The position numbers and the translations under genes are program-made. Positions 9,598 to 19,901 of a stretch of DNA of 64,000 nucleotides are shown here, piece after piece. The notes beneath the pieces are model-generated. The model ran no database searches and was not told where the DNA came from. It was given only the letters and a program-made list of their open reading frames with translations. This DNA is from Akkermansia muciniphila. GTDB taxonomy: Bacteria; Verrucomicrobiota; Verrucomicrobiia; Verrucomicrobiales; Akkermansiaceae. Location: NCBI RefSeq assembly GCF_018709685.1, contig NZ_JABDHQ010000005.1, positions 1 through 64,000 on the forward strand, read 5' to 3'. Positions within the stretch are counted from its first letter, which is position 1, and each line of letters opens with the position of its first letter.

Positions 9598-10739
9598 TAT
9601 TTAACCTCCATCATTTCACACCATTCCGCCACTACGGATTTTTGTCCGTAAAGCCCTGTGTAAGTTTTTAGCGGCTTGACTCCTACATCCAACGCTTCTC
9701 TATTGCATAACACTCTTATATTTTGCATGTTGACAGAATTATGATAAGAAGAGGTGAACCAGGTTTTTTCACAAATGCGGTAGGCCTCCAGTCTGCCTCC
9801 TGTTGTCTCATTTACTCCAACAACCCAAATCCCCCCATGGTCATGTTCATTTCCCCATGCTATCGCAATCCCCCGTAACCGGAAATTTGCAGGTAACAGC
9901 GCCGTTTTGCTAAATAGCTCCACCTTCCCGGTATTGTGGTTGAATCGGCAAAATCGCCCGCGCGCGGGAATCTTGTTGTCCTGGTCCGTGAGCTGGTCCC
10001 CAAAGTAAACATCCCACCACATGGCAACGCCATTTGCAGGTTCGGAGAAAGGATAATCGTCAGGGGCGGCCCACGCTTCATTAAGCATTACATCAAATAG
10101 TCCCCCGGCAACAACCTGGAACATGCGCTGATAGCCAAGACCGGTGTATAAGGGTAGAAAGATGCCGGTTGCCGCGGTATAGGAACCGCCCCGGTCACTG
10201 TCCTGCCCCACAGGCACGCATTGGAAATTAAAATCCACCCATCCATTTTCCGTTGCCGGTTTGGGCCAATAGGTAGCCAGCCAGGAAAATGGCGATAACA
10301 ATTTACCGAATGGGGGCGGGGAAAAATTGAAATAGTTTTGTCCTGCTCCATTGGTAATCTCATTGAGCACCCGTACCTCATGGTAGCGGGCGGCATCCGT
10401 ATCCGTTACAGGATCAACTGGAATATTAATGCCGCCGTTGGCGTTATAGGCTCCTGCCGTCGTCAGACTTCCGGCAAGCGTCATATTGCCGCTTTCGTCC
10501 ACTTCGGGAGCAGCATTCCACCGGTTACGTTCTTCTTCCGTGATGTGGGCCGTGGCGTTCGTTTTGTGGGCTTCGAATGCTTCCGTGCTGACTTTGGAAT
10601 TGACGTCAGATGCTTCAGCCTTGGCGTTCCAGGCCGTTCGTTCGTCCTCCGTGACGTGAACGGAACTGTTTTTCTCGTGCTGATAAAAATCATTCTGAGA
10701 TGATAGTAGAATTCCGTTGATAGAGGTAATTTTATTCAT
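9597..10739 (-). CDS. Tail-fibre-like His-repeat protein A
   Basis: A 380-residue paralogue of the 563-residue gene downstream. I start it at MNKITSINGILLSSQ, because the same N terminus begins both other family members; an in-frame extension of 45 residues upstream looks non-coding. Two copies of the H-x4-[ST]-[VA]-H-[IV]-T-x-x-E-R-x-x-W-N repeat lie in the first 80 residues, then a Gly-rich region and a globular C-terminal domain with many Trp and Tyr. It is first in the leftward three-gene cassette. Base composition is intermediate. Confidence 0.75.
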   Translation of the reverse strand: MNKITSINGILLSSQNDFYQHEKNSSVHVTEDERTAWNAKAEASDVNSKVSTEAFEAHKTNATAHITEEERNRWNAAPEVDESGNMTLAGSLTTAGAYNANGGINIPVDPVTDTDAARYHEVRVLNEITNGAGQNYFNFSPPPFGKLLSPFSWLATYWPKPATENGWVDFNFQCVPVGQDSDRGGSYTAATGIFLPLYTGLGYQRMFQVVAGGLFDVMLNEAWAAPDDYPFSEPANGVAMWWDVYFGDQLTDQDNKIPARGRFCRFNHNTGKVELFSKTALLPANFRLRGIAIAWGNEHDHGGIWVVGVNETTGGRLEAYRICEKTWFTSSYHNSVNMQNIRVLCNREALDVGVKPLKTYTGLYGQKSVVAEWCEMMEVK

Positions 10740-10954
10740 GGTTTTTTGTTTGCGGGTATCGTTTGTAGTGAGGTAGTTGATCAACTTATTCTCCTTCTTT
10801 CTATGTATGTTGATGAATTCCGTATCGTCCTTGCAGGGAAAGCTTGCTCTCTTCCTGTGGATTGATTTCTCCAACGGTCAAAGCAACTCCGGATGCTGAA
10901 GTTGGATTCAGTGGTAAATTTGATGTAATATTTTTACTTTCAAAGGATAAATAG

Positions 10955-11104
10955 ATGAGGTTGAAAACTGCTTCGGAAAAAATTACGGCTGTTCCGGAGA
11001 AAAATCATCATGCGCAAAACGTTCAGGACTGCATGAACGTTGTACCCCGGTTTTCCGCTCCTGATTCCCGTGAAGCATGGGTGGGCTGCCCGGCATTGGT
11101 ATAA
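10955..11104 (+). CDS. Possible small protein of 49 residues
   Basis: An ATG is preceded at 7-base spacing by AAAGGA, a good Shine-Dalgarno, and opens a 49-codon frame (begins MRLKTASEKITAV, ends CPALV). Its TAA lies right at the hairpin at 11103-11140. It has no signal peptide or recognised motif. The ribosome site is the only positive evidence; it may be a remnant at the island edge. Confidence 0.3.
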   Translation: MRLKTASEKITAVPEKNHHAQNVQDCMNVVPRFSAPDSREAWVGCPALV

Positions 11105-11140
11105 AAAAGGGCTGCCCCACCAGAAGGTGAGGCAGCCCTT
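11103..11140 (-). terminator. Terminator of katE
   Basis: AAGGGCTGCC pairs with GGCAGCCCTT, with an inner CACC/GGTG stem and loop AGAA. Read leftward it ends in six U. It lies 42 bases beyond the katE stop. Confidence 0.85.
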
Positions 11141-11181
11141 GCTTGATCATGCGGCTGAACCGGGGCCTGAATGGGAAGAAA

Positions 11182-13437
11182 TCAGGCTCCGAAGTCCAGC
11201 GCCTTGGGTTCGCGGGCCCAGACGCGGTGCTGTTTCATGGCCGTGATGAAGGGTTTCATCAGCGCCTTGGTGTCCTTCGGCGTAAGCAGGCCGGGATCGT
11301 CCATGTCCTGGGGCAGGTCCGCTGCTTCCTGCATTTCACTGGCGTCACCGGGCAGGCCGATGGCCTTCAGGTGCCGGTATGCCTGGCGCAGGTGGTATTT
11401 GGCGTCTCCGTTCATCATCAGCGTCTGAATGCTCTTCGCTCCTTCCGGGACGATGACGGCGTCAAACAGCACGGCCAGATTACCGGACAGGGTTCCGTCC
11501 ACGTGGAGGTCTTCCCCGTCCTCCGTCTTGACGGAGCCCATGTGGGGGGCGAGCACCTGGGGATGCACTCCCTCCTTGTTCAGGGCATCGCAGATTTCAT
11601 CCACGGACTTCAGGTTCACTCCGTCTGCTACGAGCAGGGAAACGCGCATGCCCTTGAGGTTGCCGTCCGGCTTGGCGTACAGGCTCAGGGTGGGGTCTTT
11701 TTCCAGGCCGCATACCGGCTTGGGAAGTTCCCGGTTAAGCTGTTCCTTTGTCAGTTCGATGCCCAGGTTCCTGGCTACCCCGGCGGCCAGGTCCGGATCA
11801 ATGCGCGTCAGCAGGTCCACCACCCGTTCCCGGATGTACGGGCGCGTCACCTTGCCTACTTCAAAGCTGAAGGCGTCAATGATGTGCCTTTGCTCCACGG
11901 GAGTCTGGCTCATCCAGAACAGGCGGGGCTGGGCATAGTATTCCGCAAAGGAGGGGCTCCGGAGGCGTTCTTTGATGCCCGTCACCGGCTGGGGGCTGGT
12001 GGCAAAGCCGCCGTCTTCCGGCGGCGTTTCACGCGGCCAGTTGTCCCCGATGGAGTTGGGGTCATAGTTGGCCGGGGCGGTGTCTATCTGCATGCGGTGG
12101 AAGCCGTCCCGCTGGTTGTTGTGGAAGGGGCAGATGGGCCGGTTGATGGGAATCTCCGTAAAGTTGGCTCCGCCCAGGCGGTGCCGCTGGGTGTCGCTGT
12201 AGGAAAAGATGCGGCCCTGGAGGAGCGGATCGTCGGAAAAGTCAATGCCCGGCACGATGTTGGCGGGGCAGAAGGCGACCTGTTCCGTTTCCGCGAAGAA
12301 GTTGTCCGGGTTGCGGTCCAGCACCATCTTGCCGACGATTTCCACGGGGACCAGCGCTTCCGGGATGAGCTTGGTGGCGTCCAGGATGTCAAAGTCGAAT
12401 TTATCCACGTCCTCTTCCGGGATAATCTGCAAGCCGAGCTCGAATTCCGGATAGTCTCCGCCTTCAATGGATTGCCAGAGGTCCTTGCGGTGGAAGTCCG
12501 GGTCCCGTCCGGTAAGGTCCTGGGCCTCATCCCAGATCAGGGATTTCTTGCCATATGCCGGCTTCCAGTGGAAGCGGACGAAGGTGCTTTTTCCTTCCGC
12601 ATTGACCAGCTTGTACGTGTGGATGCCGAAGCCTTCAATGGTACGGTAGCTCCGGGGGATGCCCCGGTCGGACATGAGCCACATGACGTTGTGCAGGGTT
12701 TCCGGCTGGAGGGAAACATAGTCCCAGAAGGAATCGTGGGCCGTCTGCCCCTGCGGCATTTCATTATGGGGTTCCGGCTTCACGGCATGGATGAAGTCCG
12801 GGAATTTGATGGCGTCCTGGATGAAGAAGACCGGCGTGTCGTTGCCCACCAGGTCATAGTTGCCTTCCTTGGTATAGAATTTGGTGGCGAAGCCGCGGAT
12901 GTCCCTCACCGTATCCGGAGATCCTCTGAAGCCCTGCACGTTGGAAAAACGCACAAAGACCGGAGTCTTTTCTCCCGGATCCTGCAGAAAGCCCGCCTTG
13001 GTGTACTTGGAAAGGGATTTGTATACCTGAAAATAGCCATGTGCCCCGGAACCTCTTGCGTGAACCACGCGTTCCGGTATCCGCTCCTGGTCAAAATGAG
13101 CCATTTTTTCCAGAAAGTGGAAGTCTTCAAGCAGAGAGGGGCCCCTGCTTCCGGCTTTAAGTGTGTTTTGGTCATCGGCTATTTTAATTCCCAGGTTGCT
13201 TGTAAGGGCTTGTCCCATGCCGTTGGAGCGCATGGTGTCCAGGTCCTTGATTTTTTCCGTAGTGTTGTCCGGCGTCTTCATGGAGCCGGGGGCGGAGGGT
13301 TCCGCGTTGGGCGGCGTAGGCTTGGGGGTGGGCTTGATCAGCTCCGGGTCAATAGTATCTGTATAGTGGGGTTCCGCTTCCGTTCCATCCGGAAAGGGGG
13401 CGTAGCGTTCTTCCATTTGCTGGGTCTTTTTTTTCAT
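11182..13437 (-). CDS. katE: Large-subunit catalase, KatE/HPII type
   Basis: Haem catalase that converts hydrogen peroxide to water and oxygen. The 751 residues match large-subunit clade 2 enzymes. The catalytic His is in [12 protein letters not shown] (about residue 126), and the proximal haem Tyr is in [14 protein letters not shown] (about 413). A flavodoxin/DJ-1-like C-terminal domain (about 600-751) is typical of HPII. I start at MKKKTQQ because AAGGGA sits 8 bases upstream; a longer frame from 13500 adds 21 unconvincing residues. The gene is monocistronic with a clear terminator. The opposite strand holds a long spurious open frame. Confidence 0.96.
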   Translation of the reverse strand: MKKKTQQMEERYAPFPDGTEAEPHYTDTIDPELIKPTPKPTPPNAEPSAPGSMKTPDNTTEKIKDLDTMRSNGMGQALTSNLGIKIADDQNTLKAGSRGPSLLEDFHFLEKMAHFDQERIPERVVHARGSGAHGYFQVYKSLSKYTKAGFLQDPGEKTPVFVRFSNVQGFRGSPDTVRDIRGFATKFYTKEGNYDLVGNDTPVFFIQDAIKFPDFIHAVKPEPHNEMPQGQTAHDSFWDYVSLQPETLHNVMWLMSDRGIPRSYRTIEGFGIHTYKLVNAEGKSTFVRFHWKPAYGKKSLIWDEAQDLTGRDPDFHRKDLWQSIEGGDYPEFELGLQIIPEEDVDKFDFDILDATKLIPEALVPVEIVGKMVLDRNPDNFFAETEQVAFCPANIVPGIDFSDDPLLQGRIFSYSDTQRHRLGGANFTEIPINRPICPFHNNQRDGFHRMQIDTAPANYDPNSIGDNWPRETPPEDGGFATSPQPVTGIKERLRSPSFAEYYAQPRLFWMSQTPVEQRHIIDAFSFEVGKVTRPYIRERVVDLLTRIDPDLAAGVARNLGIELTKEQLNRELPKPVCGLEKDPTLSLYAKPDGNLKGMRVSLLVADGVNLKSVDEICDALNKEGVHPQVLAPHMGSVKTEDGEDLHVDGTLSGNLAVLFDAVIVPEGAKSIQTLMMNGDAKYHLRQAYRHLKAIGLPGDASEMQEAADLPQDMDDPGLLTPKDTKALMKPFITAMKQHRVWAREPKALDFGA

Positions 13438-13811
13438 TGGCTTGTCCCTTGATGTGTTTGAATTTTTACATGGGTTGAAGCTTGGACTCTGTTTTTCCAC
13501 GGGATGTTCCGGCCGGTTTTGTCAGTCCGGTACGGAAAAGATGATGGAGAATCCGGAAAAAGCGCTTGAAGGGAATGATTTAAGTTGCGGAGAACGGAAG
13601 GCGCGGATCACTCCTGTTTTATTGGCATGCGTTCCTGCCTGTGGCTTATTCTCTAAACTCGGTTTTCTTTTTTATCTGCCGCAAAGGCTTGCGGCATTGC
13701 TTCAGGTTTTACGTGGCTGCGGCTCTTTCCGGCAGGGACTGTTTTCAACCGCGGAAGTCCGGGTGCGATTCTCCGGAATGAACTCGACTTGAACAAGTAG
13801 TATGCTAAAAA
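13438..13811. other. Intergenic region between divergent katE and 13812 gene
   Basis: About 370 bases with no convincing gene. It must carry the katE promoter and that of the rightward secreted-protein gene. I could not identify a clear -35/-10 pair or an OxyR/PerR-like operator by eye. Confidence 0.4.
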
Positions 13812-14561
13812 ATGAGCTTCATGAACAAAGCGTGTTTCATTGGACTCGTGTTCCTGCCTGTGATGGGAGCGGCTCAGGAGGCCGGGAACAACCGGGATGT
13901 GGCCGTGGAGGTTCAGGCGGCGTTTGGCAAGCCGCCGCGTGCCCTGCATCTGGAGCCGGTGGAGAGTCTCGTTCTTCCGCAGTACCCGGACGCCCCTTCC
14001 GGGCTGGTCAGCCGGGTGCATCTGTATGTGGACAAGACACATGGGTCGGGTGAAAATTCCCTCTATCTGGTGGCGGAAATGAATTACCGCGGAGAGGATG
14101 AGGACCAGCCCCATATTGTCGGGATATTTGCCGGCTCCAGGGTGGGGGATGGCCCTGCTCTGCGGCTGTCTGATCTGGACGGGGACGGCATGCCGGAGCT
14201 GGTGCTGGCCCATGAGGCCGGAGCCGGGGCCTTTCATTTGCGCGTGTTCCGCATTTCACGGAAGGCGCATGTGGGGGATTACGGGAGCTGCATCACGGCC
14301 TCCCCCATGCTGAAGCAGGTCGGGTGCATCGTCGCCTCACTGGGTACCGTTGCCGTGGAGGAGGGCGGCGCCGTGGTGTCCCGGTGTTATACGGATGAAT
14401 CCCGCAGCCGGCTCATGGTGCGGAAGTACCGTTTGAACAAGGGGGAGGATGAAATAAAGCCGGAGGGACCGGAGGAGGTGGAAGCCGCGGGAGTCCTCAA
14501 AAGCGGCGCCGGTATTCTCCTGAACACGGGAATGGATAAAATCCCCTGCATACGTAAATGA
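13812..14561 (+). CDS. Secreted protein of unknown function with DxDGDG-type loop
   Basis: The 249 residues begin with a signal peptide (MSFMNKACFIGLVFLPVMGAAQ; cleavage likely near AAQ-EA). Residues 118-133 contain LRLSDLDGDGMPELVLAH, the DxDxDG calcium loop seen in FG-GAP/VCBS repeats, but only one copy is present. The rest is beta-rich. It is probably exported to periplasm or outside. No enzyme motif is visible. The ATG at 13821 is an equally possible start. Confidence 0.7.
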   Translation: MSFMNKACFIGLVFLPVMGAAQEAGNNRDVAVEVQAAFGKPPRALHLEPVESLVLPQYPDAPSGLVSRVHLYVDKTHGSGENSLYLVAEMNYRGEDEDQPHIVGIFAGSRVGDGPALRLSDLDGDGMPELVLAHEAGAGAFHLRVFRISRKAHVGDYGSCITASPMLKQVGCIVASLGTVAVEEGGAVVSRCYTDESRSRLMVRKYRLNKGEDEIKPEGPEEVEAAGVLKSGAGILLNTGMDKIPCIRK

Positions 14562-14704
14562 GGCGGAGCTTCCACAAATTTTCATAGACGCGGGGAATAA
14601 ATAGGTTATGATTTTTTTGTCAATGGGGTTACCGGAGAGGGCGTTCCTGCCGCGCGGCATGGACTTTTCCGGTACGGAACATTTTTATTAGTTGTTAACA
14701 GGTT

Positions 14705-15154
14705 ATGACGGTGCAAGAAATAGCTGAACAGAGTTTGAAGAGCCTTCTGGCTTCACTGGGTTTTTCCGCGGATATTGAAATAACGGAGACGGACGGCATT
14801 ATTTGCCTGAACATTTCCTCCCCGGATTGCCAGTATATCATTGGCGGAGACGGGGACAGGCTGGACGACCTCCAGTACCTGGTCAACCGGATGATTCAGC
14901 GGAAGATGGAGGAGGCCCCCCGCGTGAAGGTGGACTGTGACCATTACCGGGAACGCAACGAGGCCCGCCTCCTGGAGAAGGCCCGCTCCCTGGCGGAGCG
15001 CGTGCAGGAAAGCGGCAAGCCCATGAAGATGCAACCGCTGAACGCCTACCACCGCCGCCTGGTGCACAATGCCCTCCAATCCATGGAAGGCATCGCCACG
15101 GAGTCGGAGGAAGGTGACGGCCGCTACAAGCGCATCACCATCCGGCGTGCCTGA
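14705..15154 (+). CDS. KH-R3H RNA-binding protein (Jag/KhpB-like, no Jag-N)
   Basis: A 149-residue nucleic-acid-binding protein. Residues 30-80 form a KH domain with the GxxG loop in YIIGGDGDRLDDLQYLVNRM, followed by an R3H domain (about 80-148) with the R...H motif in RRLVHNAL. This order is that of Jag/KhpB/EloR, RNA-binding regulators of cell elongation, but the N-terminal Jag-N domain is absent, as in many non-Firmicute homologues. It is not beside yidC/rnpA as the Jag genes often are. Probably a post-transcriptional regulator. Confidence 0.85.
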   Translation: MTVQEIAEQSLKSLLASLGFSADIEITETDGIICLNISSPDCQYIIGGDGDRLDDLQYLVNRMIQRKMEEAPRVKVDCDHYRERNEARLLEKARSLAERVQESGKPMKMQPLNAYHRRLVHNALQSMEGIATESEEGDGRYKRITIRRA

Positions 15155-15169
15155 AGCCCGGTTACGTTC

Positions 15170-16159
15170 ATGAGGGCTGCAGCGGTAATGGCGTGCGCCT
15201 GTCTGGCGCTGGTGATGGCGGTTCCGGGCCGTGCTGAAACGGAGGATGCCTCTTCCACCTGCGCTGTGGTTTCCTTGCCGCCGCTCCCTGTGCTGGTGGT
15301 GTACGGTTCCGCGGAGCCCGGAGCGGCTGAAGCCCGCTGGGTGAAAGCGCTGCGCCCCGGAACGGCAGAACGCCGCGCGCTGGAGGGGAAGGTGCGTGAC
15401 GTGCAGTTTGTCACGGTGTCCAAACGTCCCGCCCTGAAGGACTGGGAAGAGGGCGGCAGCCTGTCCCGGGCGGCGCTGCATGGCGTGCGTGTGCTCCCCA
15501 CGGTGGTTTTTCTGGATACCAGGGGGCGCGTGTTTGATGTAATGGAAGGAGGGGCGGATGCCGCCTCCCTCCCGGGAAGGATGGCCCAGCTGGCGGAGAA
15601 GGCGCAGCACGTACGCCCCGTCACCGTGGTGAATGATGTCCCGAAGGGCGGAGACCCCGCGGAGGAAGCCGCCGCCATTTGCCGGGCTCTGGAGCAGGTC
15701 CCGGCGGAAGCCTGGTTCCGGGACTATCCGGGAACCATGAAACGCCTGGAAAAACTGGACTGTAAAGTTCCCGCCTTCCTGAACGCCCGCGCGGCGGCGC
15801 TCCGGCTGGAGAAAAACCGGGAAACGGCTGATCTGCTCTGTGAATCCTTCCGGGCCTGTGAAGCCCCGGCCATCCGGAAATGCCTGGAAACGTGGCGGAG
15901 CAGGGCGGCTGATCCTTCCCTGGCCGTGGAGGAACGGCAGCTGCTCCTGCTGGCCATGGTTCATCCCCTCTGGGTCCGGCTGGAGGAATCCCTGTACCGG
16001 GACGGCCACAATGCGGAAAGTGAGGAGGCCTTCAACCAGGCCATTGCCGTGCTGGAGGAAGTGCGGGACATGGACCGTTTCAGCGTTTGCGGCAGGCGTG
16101 CGCACCAGCTCCGGGAGGAGCTGAGAAGGGCTCGGCTGGCCGCTGCCCGGCATGATTGA
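15170..16159 (+). CDS. Secreted thioredoxin-fold protein lacking CxxC
   Basis: The 329 residues start with a signal peptide (MRAAAVMACACLALVMAVPGRA). Residues 35-140 look like a thioredoxin-like fold (LPVLVVYGS...; cis-Pro-like segment VLPTVVFLDTRG), but the redox CxxC is missing, so disulphide exchange is unlikely. The rest is helical and Arg/Glu-rich, possibly TPR-like. It starts 15 bases after the KH-R3H gene and may be cotranscribed. Function unknown. Confidence 0.7.
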   Translation: MRAAAVMACACLALVMAVPGRAETEDASSTCAVVSLPPLPVLVVYGSAEPGAAEARWVKALRPGTAERRALEGKVRDVQFVTVSKRPALKDWEEGGSLSRAALHGVRVLPTVVFLDTRGRVFDVMEGGADAASLPGRMAQLAEKAQHVRPVTVVNDVPKGGDPAEEAAAICRALEQVPAEAWFRDYPGTMKRLEKLDCKVPAFLNARAAALRLEKNRETADLLCESFRACEAPAIRKCLETWRSRAADPSLAVEERQLLLLAMVHPLWVRLEESLYRDGHNAESEEAFNQAIAVLEEVRDMDRFSVCGRRAHQLREELRRARLAAARHD

Positions 16160-16319
16160 ACCGGTTTTTCCATAACTCCCGGAAACGGACAGGAAGGGGC
16201 CCCGGCTCCCGCCGCGGAATCAAGGAATGCGTTTTTTCTTCCTGATTCTCCGCTCCACAGGAAGGGCCGGGCAAATTGGCTTGATTTTGCCCATGGCAGG
16301 GGCTAGTCTTCGGACCGTT

Positions 16320-19300
16320 ATGACAGATTCATCCATCCCGGACATGATGGCGGCGGCCAGCCGTGACAAGTGGACTGACCAGCAATTGGCCGCCAAGGCC
16401 GTGGAGCTGGCGGAATCCATTCTGAAACAATCCAATGCCGGGATGCGCAGGAAGGAAAAGAAGCAGGCGGAGCAGATGGAGCGCATGATGAATGATCCGG
16501 CGGGCAAGGCGTTTACGCTGGCGCTGGCGGACCGCGTCTTCCGCCCCTCCGCCTCCGCCCGCGGCGCGGAGCTGTTCAGGTACCTGCTGGACGGCTACGG
16601 CATCCCCAGGTACCTGTCCGCCACGGACCGCCTGGCCATGAAGCTGGGCGGCAGGCTTTCCGCACAGTTTCCGGGCGTGGTGATGCCCATGATCACCAGC
16701 CAGCTGAGGAAGGAAAGCTCCAACGTCATTCTCCCGGCGGAGGACGGGAAGCTGCATTCCCACCTGCGGCGCAGGCGCAAGGCCGGCATCCGGATGAACA
16801 TCAACCAGTTGGGAGAGGCCATTCTGGGTGAGAGCGAGGCCCATCACCGCCTTCAGCAGGTGGTGGACCGCCTGGGGGACAAGGACTGCGAATACATCTC
16901 CGTCAAGATTTCAGCCATTTTCAGCCAGATTCATCTGGTGGCCTTTGAGGAAACCGTCAAGCTCATCCAGGAGCGCCTGCGCATCCTGTACCGGGCGGCC
17001 ATTACGAATGCGGTGACTCTGCCGGACGGCTCCAAAAAGCCCAAGTTCGTGAACCTGGACATGGAGGAATACCGGGACCTTCACCTGACGGCGGAGGCGT
17101 TCAAGCGCACCCTGATGGAAGAGGAATTCATGCATCTGGAAGCCGGGATCGTCCTTCAGGCCTATCTGCCGGATTCCTGGGAGGAACAGATGAAGCTGTG
17201 CGCCTGGGCGAAGGAACGCGTGGAGCAGGGCGGCGCGCGCATCAAGATACGCCTGGTGAAAGGCGCCAACCTGGCGATGGAGAAGGTGGAGGCCTCCATG
17301 CATGACTGGGCGCAGGCGCCGTACGGCACGAAGGCCCAGGTGGACGCCAACTACAAGAGAATGCTCCATTACGGCTGCATGCCGGAGAACGCCAGGTACG
17401 TGCAGTTCGGCGTGGCTTCCCACAACCTCTTTGACTTGTGCTACGCCATGCTCCTGCGTGAACGGGAAGGCGTGCGGGATTACGTGGAATTTGAAATGCT
17501 GGAAGGCATGGCCAACCACCAGGCGCGCGTCATCCGCCAGGCGGCGGACGGCCTGCTGCTGTATGCCCCCGTGGTCCTGAAGGAAGACTTCCACAGCGCG
17601 ATTGCGTACCTGGTGCGGCGGCTGGATGAAAACACCAGTGAGGAGAACTTCCTGCATGACCTCTTCGGCATGACGCCGGGTTCCCGGAGCTGGGAAGCCC
17701 AGAAAAAGCGGTTTTTAAAAGCCTGCCAGGAAAAGGACGAGGTGAAGTACGGCCCCAACCGCACGCAGAACCGCGCCGCGGACCCCGTACAGCCCACGCA
17801 TTACCGGGACGCCTTTTCCAATGAGCGGGATACGGACTGGTCCCTCAGGCAGAATGCGGAATGGATCAACGGCCTGATTGCCGCGGAAAAGGAAAAATCC
17901 GGAGAAGAAATCCCCCTGGTCGTCAACGGGGAGGAAGTTACCACCAACCTGTGGGGCGTGGGGCGAGACCCGTCACGCCACAATGAAGTTTCCTACAAGT
18001 TCGCATATGCGGACTTTGACCAGATTGAACGCGCGCTGGATACGGCGGACAAGGCCCGTTCCTCCTGGGCGTCCAAAAGCGTCAGTGAGCGCGCTGAAAT
18101 CCTGCACCAGGCGGCGCAGGAACTGTCCAGAATCCGCGGCGAGGCCATTGCGGCCATGGTCCGGGACGCCGGAAAGGTGCCCACGGAGGCGGATGTGGAA
18201 GTGAGCGAGGCCATTGACTTCTGCCGCTATTACGCGGAAGGGCTGGACCGTGACGGCATGAATGACGGCGTGGAAATGACCCCGCTGGGCACCGTTTGCG
18301 TGATGTCGCCCTGGAACTTCCCCTTCGCCATTCCCACGGGGGGAATCGCTGCCGCTCTGATGGCGGGGAACACGGTGGTGTTCAAGCCGTCGGAGCTGGC
18401 CGTTTACACGGCCTGGCAGATTGCCCAGGCCTTCTGGCGCGCCGGGGTGCCCAGGAACGTGCTTCAGTTCATGCCCATGCCGCGCAATGAAATCTCCCAC
18501 AAATTCCTGATGGACCCGCGCCTGAACGGCGTAATCATGACGGGCTCCTACCGCACCGGGAAGATGCTGCGCGGCCTGCGCCCGGACCTGCGCGTGCTGG
18601 CGGAAACCAGCGGAAAGGACGCCATGGTCATTACCGCCACGGCGGACCCGGACCAGGCCGTGAAAGACCTGGTAAAAAGCGCCTTCGGCCACTCCGGGCA
18701 GAAATGCTCCGCCGCCAGCGTGGCCATTGTGGAAGCGTCCGTTTATGACAACCCGGCCTTTCTGCGCCAGTTGAAGGATGCCGCCGCCAGCCTGAAGGTG
18801 GGCGGCTCCTGGGAGGTCAACTCCGTAGTGACCCCGCTCATCAAGGAGCCGGAAGGCAACCTGCTCCGGGCGCTTACGCAGTTGGAGCCCGGGGAGGAAT
18901 GGCTGCTCAAGCCGGAACCCTCGGAAGACAACCCGTGCCTGTGGTCGCCCGGCATCCGGCTGGGCGTGAAGCCGGGAAGCTGGTTCCACCAGACGGAATG
19001 CTTCGGCCCGGTGCTGGGCATCATCCGCGCGGAAAACCTGGAAGAAGCCATTGACATCCAGAACGACTCCGAATTCGGCCTCACCGGAGGCCTCCAGTCC
19101 CTGGATGAACGGGAAATCGCCCTCTGGAAGAGCAAGGTGCAGGTGGGCAACGCCTACATCAACCGCGTCATTACCGGCGCCATCGTGCGCCGCCAGCCGT
19201 TCGGCGGGTGGAACCACTCCTCCATGGGGCCCGGCGCCAAGGCCGGAGGCCCCAACTACCTCACCATGCTGGGAAGCTGGGAGGAAAAAGCGCTCCCGCA

Positions 19301-19901
19301 GAAACTGCGCACGCCGGGGGAACGCATCACCGGGCTGGTGGAAAAACTGTGCTCCGAACTGCCGGACTGTGCCAAGCGCATCCGTTCCGCCGCGGGCTCC
19401 CAGGCCAAGTGGTGGATGGAGGAATTCGGCGTGGAGCATGACCCCTCCCGCATCTACGGGGAAAACAACACATTCCGTTACGTGCCTGTGAAGGGAATAC
19501 TGGCCCGTGTGGAAAACATGTCTGACGATGATGCCGCCATCCTGCTGCTGGGCGCAAAACTATGCGGAGCGGCTCTGCACCTGAGTGCGGAGGAAGGCCA
19601 TCCCTGGATTCAGAAAATGAACGGCTACTACGCCACCCTGACGGTGGAGACGGAAGCCGAACTCATCGACCGGATGCCGGAGGCGGCCCAGGGCGTGCAA
19701 TTCCTGCGCGGAACGGGCATTTCCGAGGCACTGGCGAACGCCGCCCGCGCCCGTGACGTGGAAGTCCTGGACCGCCCGGTGCTTGCCAACGGACGCCTGG
19801 AGCTGCTGGGCTACTTCCGGGAACAGGCCGTCTCCGAAACCGTCCACCGCTACGGCAACCTGATTCCGCCTCCCGGCAGTTTCAAGACGGCCGGGGCGTG
19901 A
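16320..19901 (+). CDS. putA: Bifunctional proline dehydrogenase / L-glutamate-gamma-semialdehyde dehydrogenase
   Basis: PutA oxidises proline to glutamate in two steps. I start at MTDSSIPDMMAAASRD (1193 residues); the open frame extends 31 residues further upstream with unlikely sequence. The PRODH barrel occupies about 60-470 (VKISAIFSQIH, RIKIRLVKGANLA, YVQFGVASHN). The aldehyde dehydrogenase domain spans about 560-1030, with catalytic Cys796 in GHSGQKCSAAS and Glu762 in LAETSGKDAM, 34 residues apart as expected. The N-terminal ribbon-helix-helix DNA-binding domain of the E. coli protein is absent, so it is not a self-repressor. Confidence 0.95.
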   Translation: MTDSSIPDMMAAASRDKWTDQQLAAKAVELAESILKQSNAGMRRKEKKQAEQMERMMNDPAGKAFTLALADRVFRPSASARGAELFRYLLDGYGIPRYLSATDRLAMKLGGRLSAQFPGVVMPMITSQLRKESSNVILPAEDGKLHSHLRRRRKAGIRMNINQLGEAILGESEAHHRLQQVVDRLGDKDCEYISVKISAIFSQIHLVAFEETVKLIQERLRILYRAAITNAVTLPDGSKKPKFVNLDMEEYRDLHLTAEAFKRTLMEEEFMHLEAGIVLQAYLPDSWEEQMKLCAWAKERVEQGGARIKIRLVKGANLAMEKVEASMHDWAQAPYGTKAQVDANYKRMLHYGCMPENARYVQFGVASHNLFDLCYAMLLREREGVRDYVEFEMLEGMANHQARVIRQAADGLLLYAPVVLKEDFHSAIAYLVRRLDENTSEENFLHDLFGMTPGSRSWEAQKKRFLKACQEKDEVKYGPNRTQNRAADPVQPTHYRDAFSNERDTDWSLRQNAEWINGLIAAEKEKSGEEIPLVVNGEEVTTNLWGVGRDPSRHNEVSYKFAYADFDQIERALDTADKARSSWASKSVSERAEILHQAAQELSRIRGEAIAAMVRDAGKVPTEADVEVSEAIDFCRYYAEGLDRDGMNDGVEMTPLGTVCVMSPWNFPFAIPTGGIAAALMAGNTVVFKPSELAVYTAWQIAQAFWRAGVPRNVLQFMPMPRNEISHKFLMDPRLNGVIMTGSYRTGKMLRGLRPDLRVLAETSGKDAMVITATADPDQAVKDLVKSAFGHSGQKCSAASVAIVEASVYDNPAFLRQLKDAAASLKVGGSWEVNSVVTPLIKEPEGNLLRALTQLEPGEEWLLKPEPSEDNPCLWSPGIRLGVKPGSWFHQTECFGPVLGIIRAENLEEAIDIQNDSEFGLTGGLQSLDEREIALWKSKVQVGNAYINRVITGAIVRRQPFGGWNHSSMGPGAKAGGPNYLTMLGSWEEKALPQKLRTPGERITGLVEKLCSELPDCAKRIRSAAGSQAKWWMEEFGVEHDPSRIYGENNTFRYVPVKGILARVENMSDDDAAILLLGAKLCGAALHLSAEEGHPWIQKMNGYYATLTVETEAELIDRMPEAAQGVQFLRGTGISEALANAARARDVEVLDRPVLANGRLELLGYFREQAVSETVHRYGNLIPPPGSFKTAGA

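Noticed and set aside
10740-10874. 45-residue N-terminal extension of protein A (MEKSIHRKRAS...)
   Set aside because: Paralogues all start at MNKIT/MNTTN, and the extension is Lys/Arg-rich without family support.
11143-13452. 769-residue rightward frame opposite katE
   Set aside because: katE has full catalytic motifs and a terminator on the other strand. High-GC codon use leaves long antisense frames; this one has no motif.
17973-19439. 488-residue leftward frame inside putA
   Set aside because: Antisense shadow of the aldehyde dehydrogenase domain.
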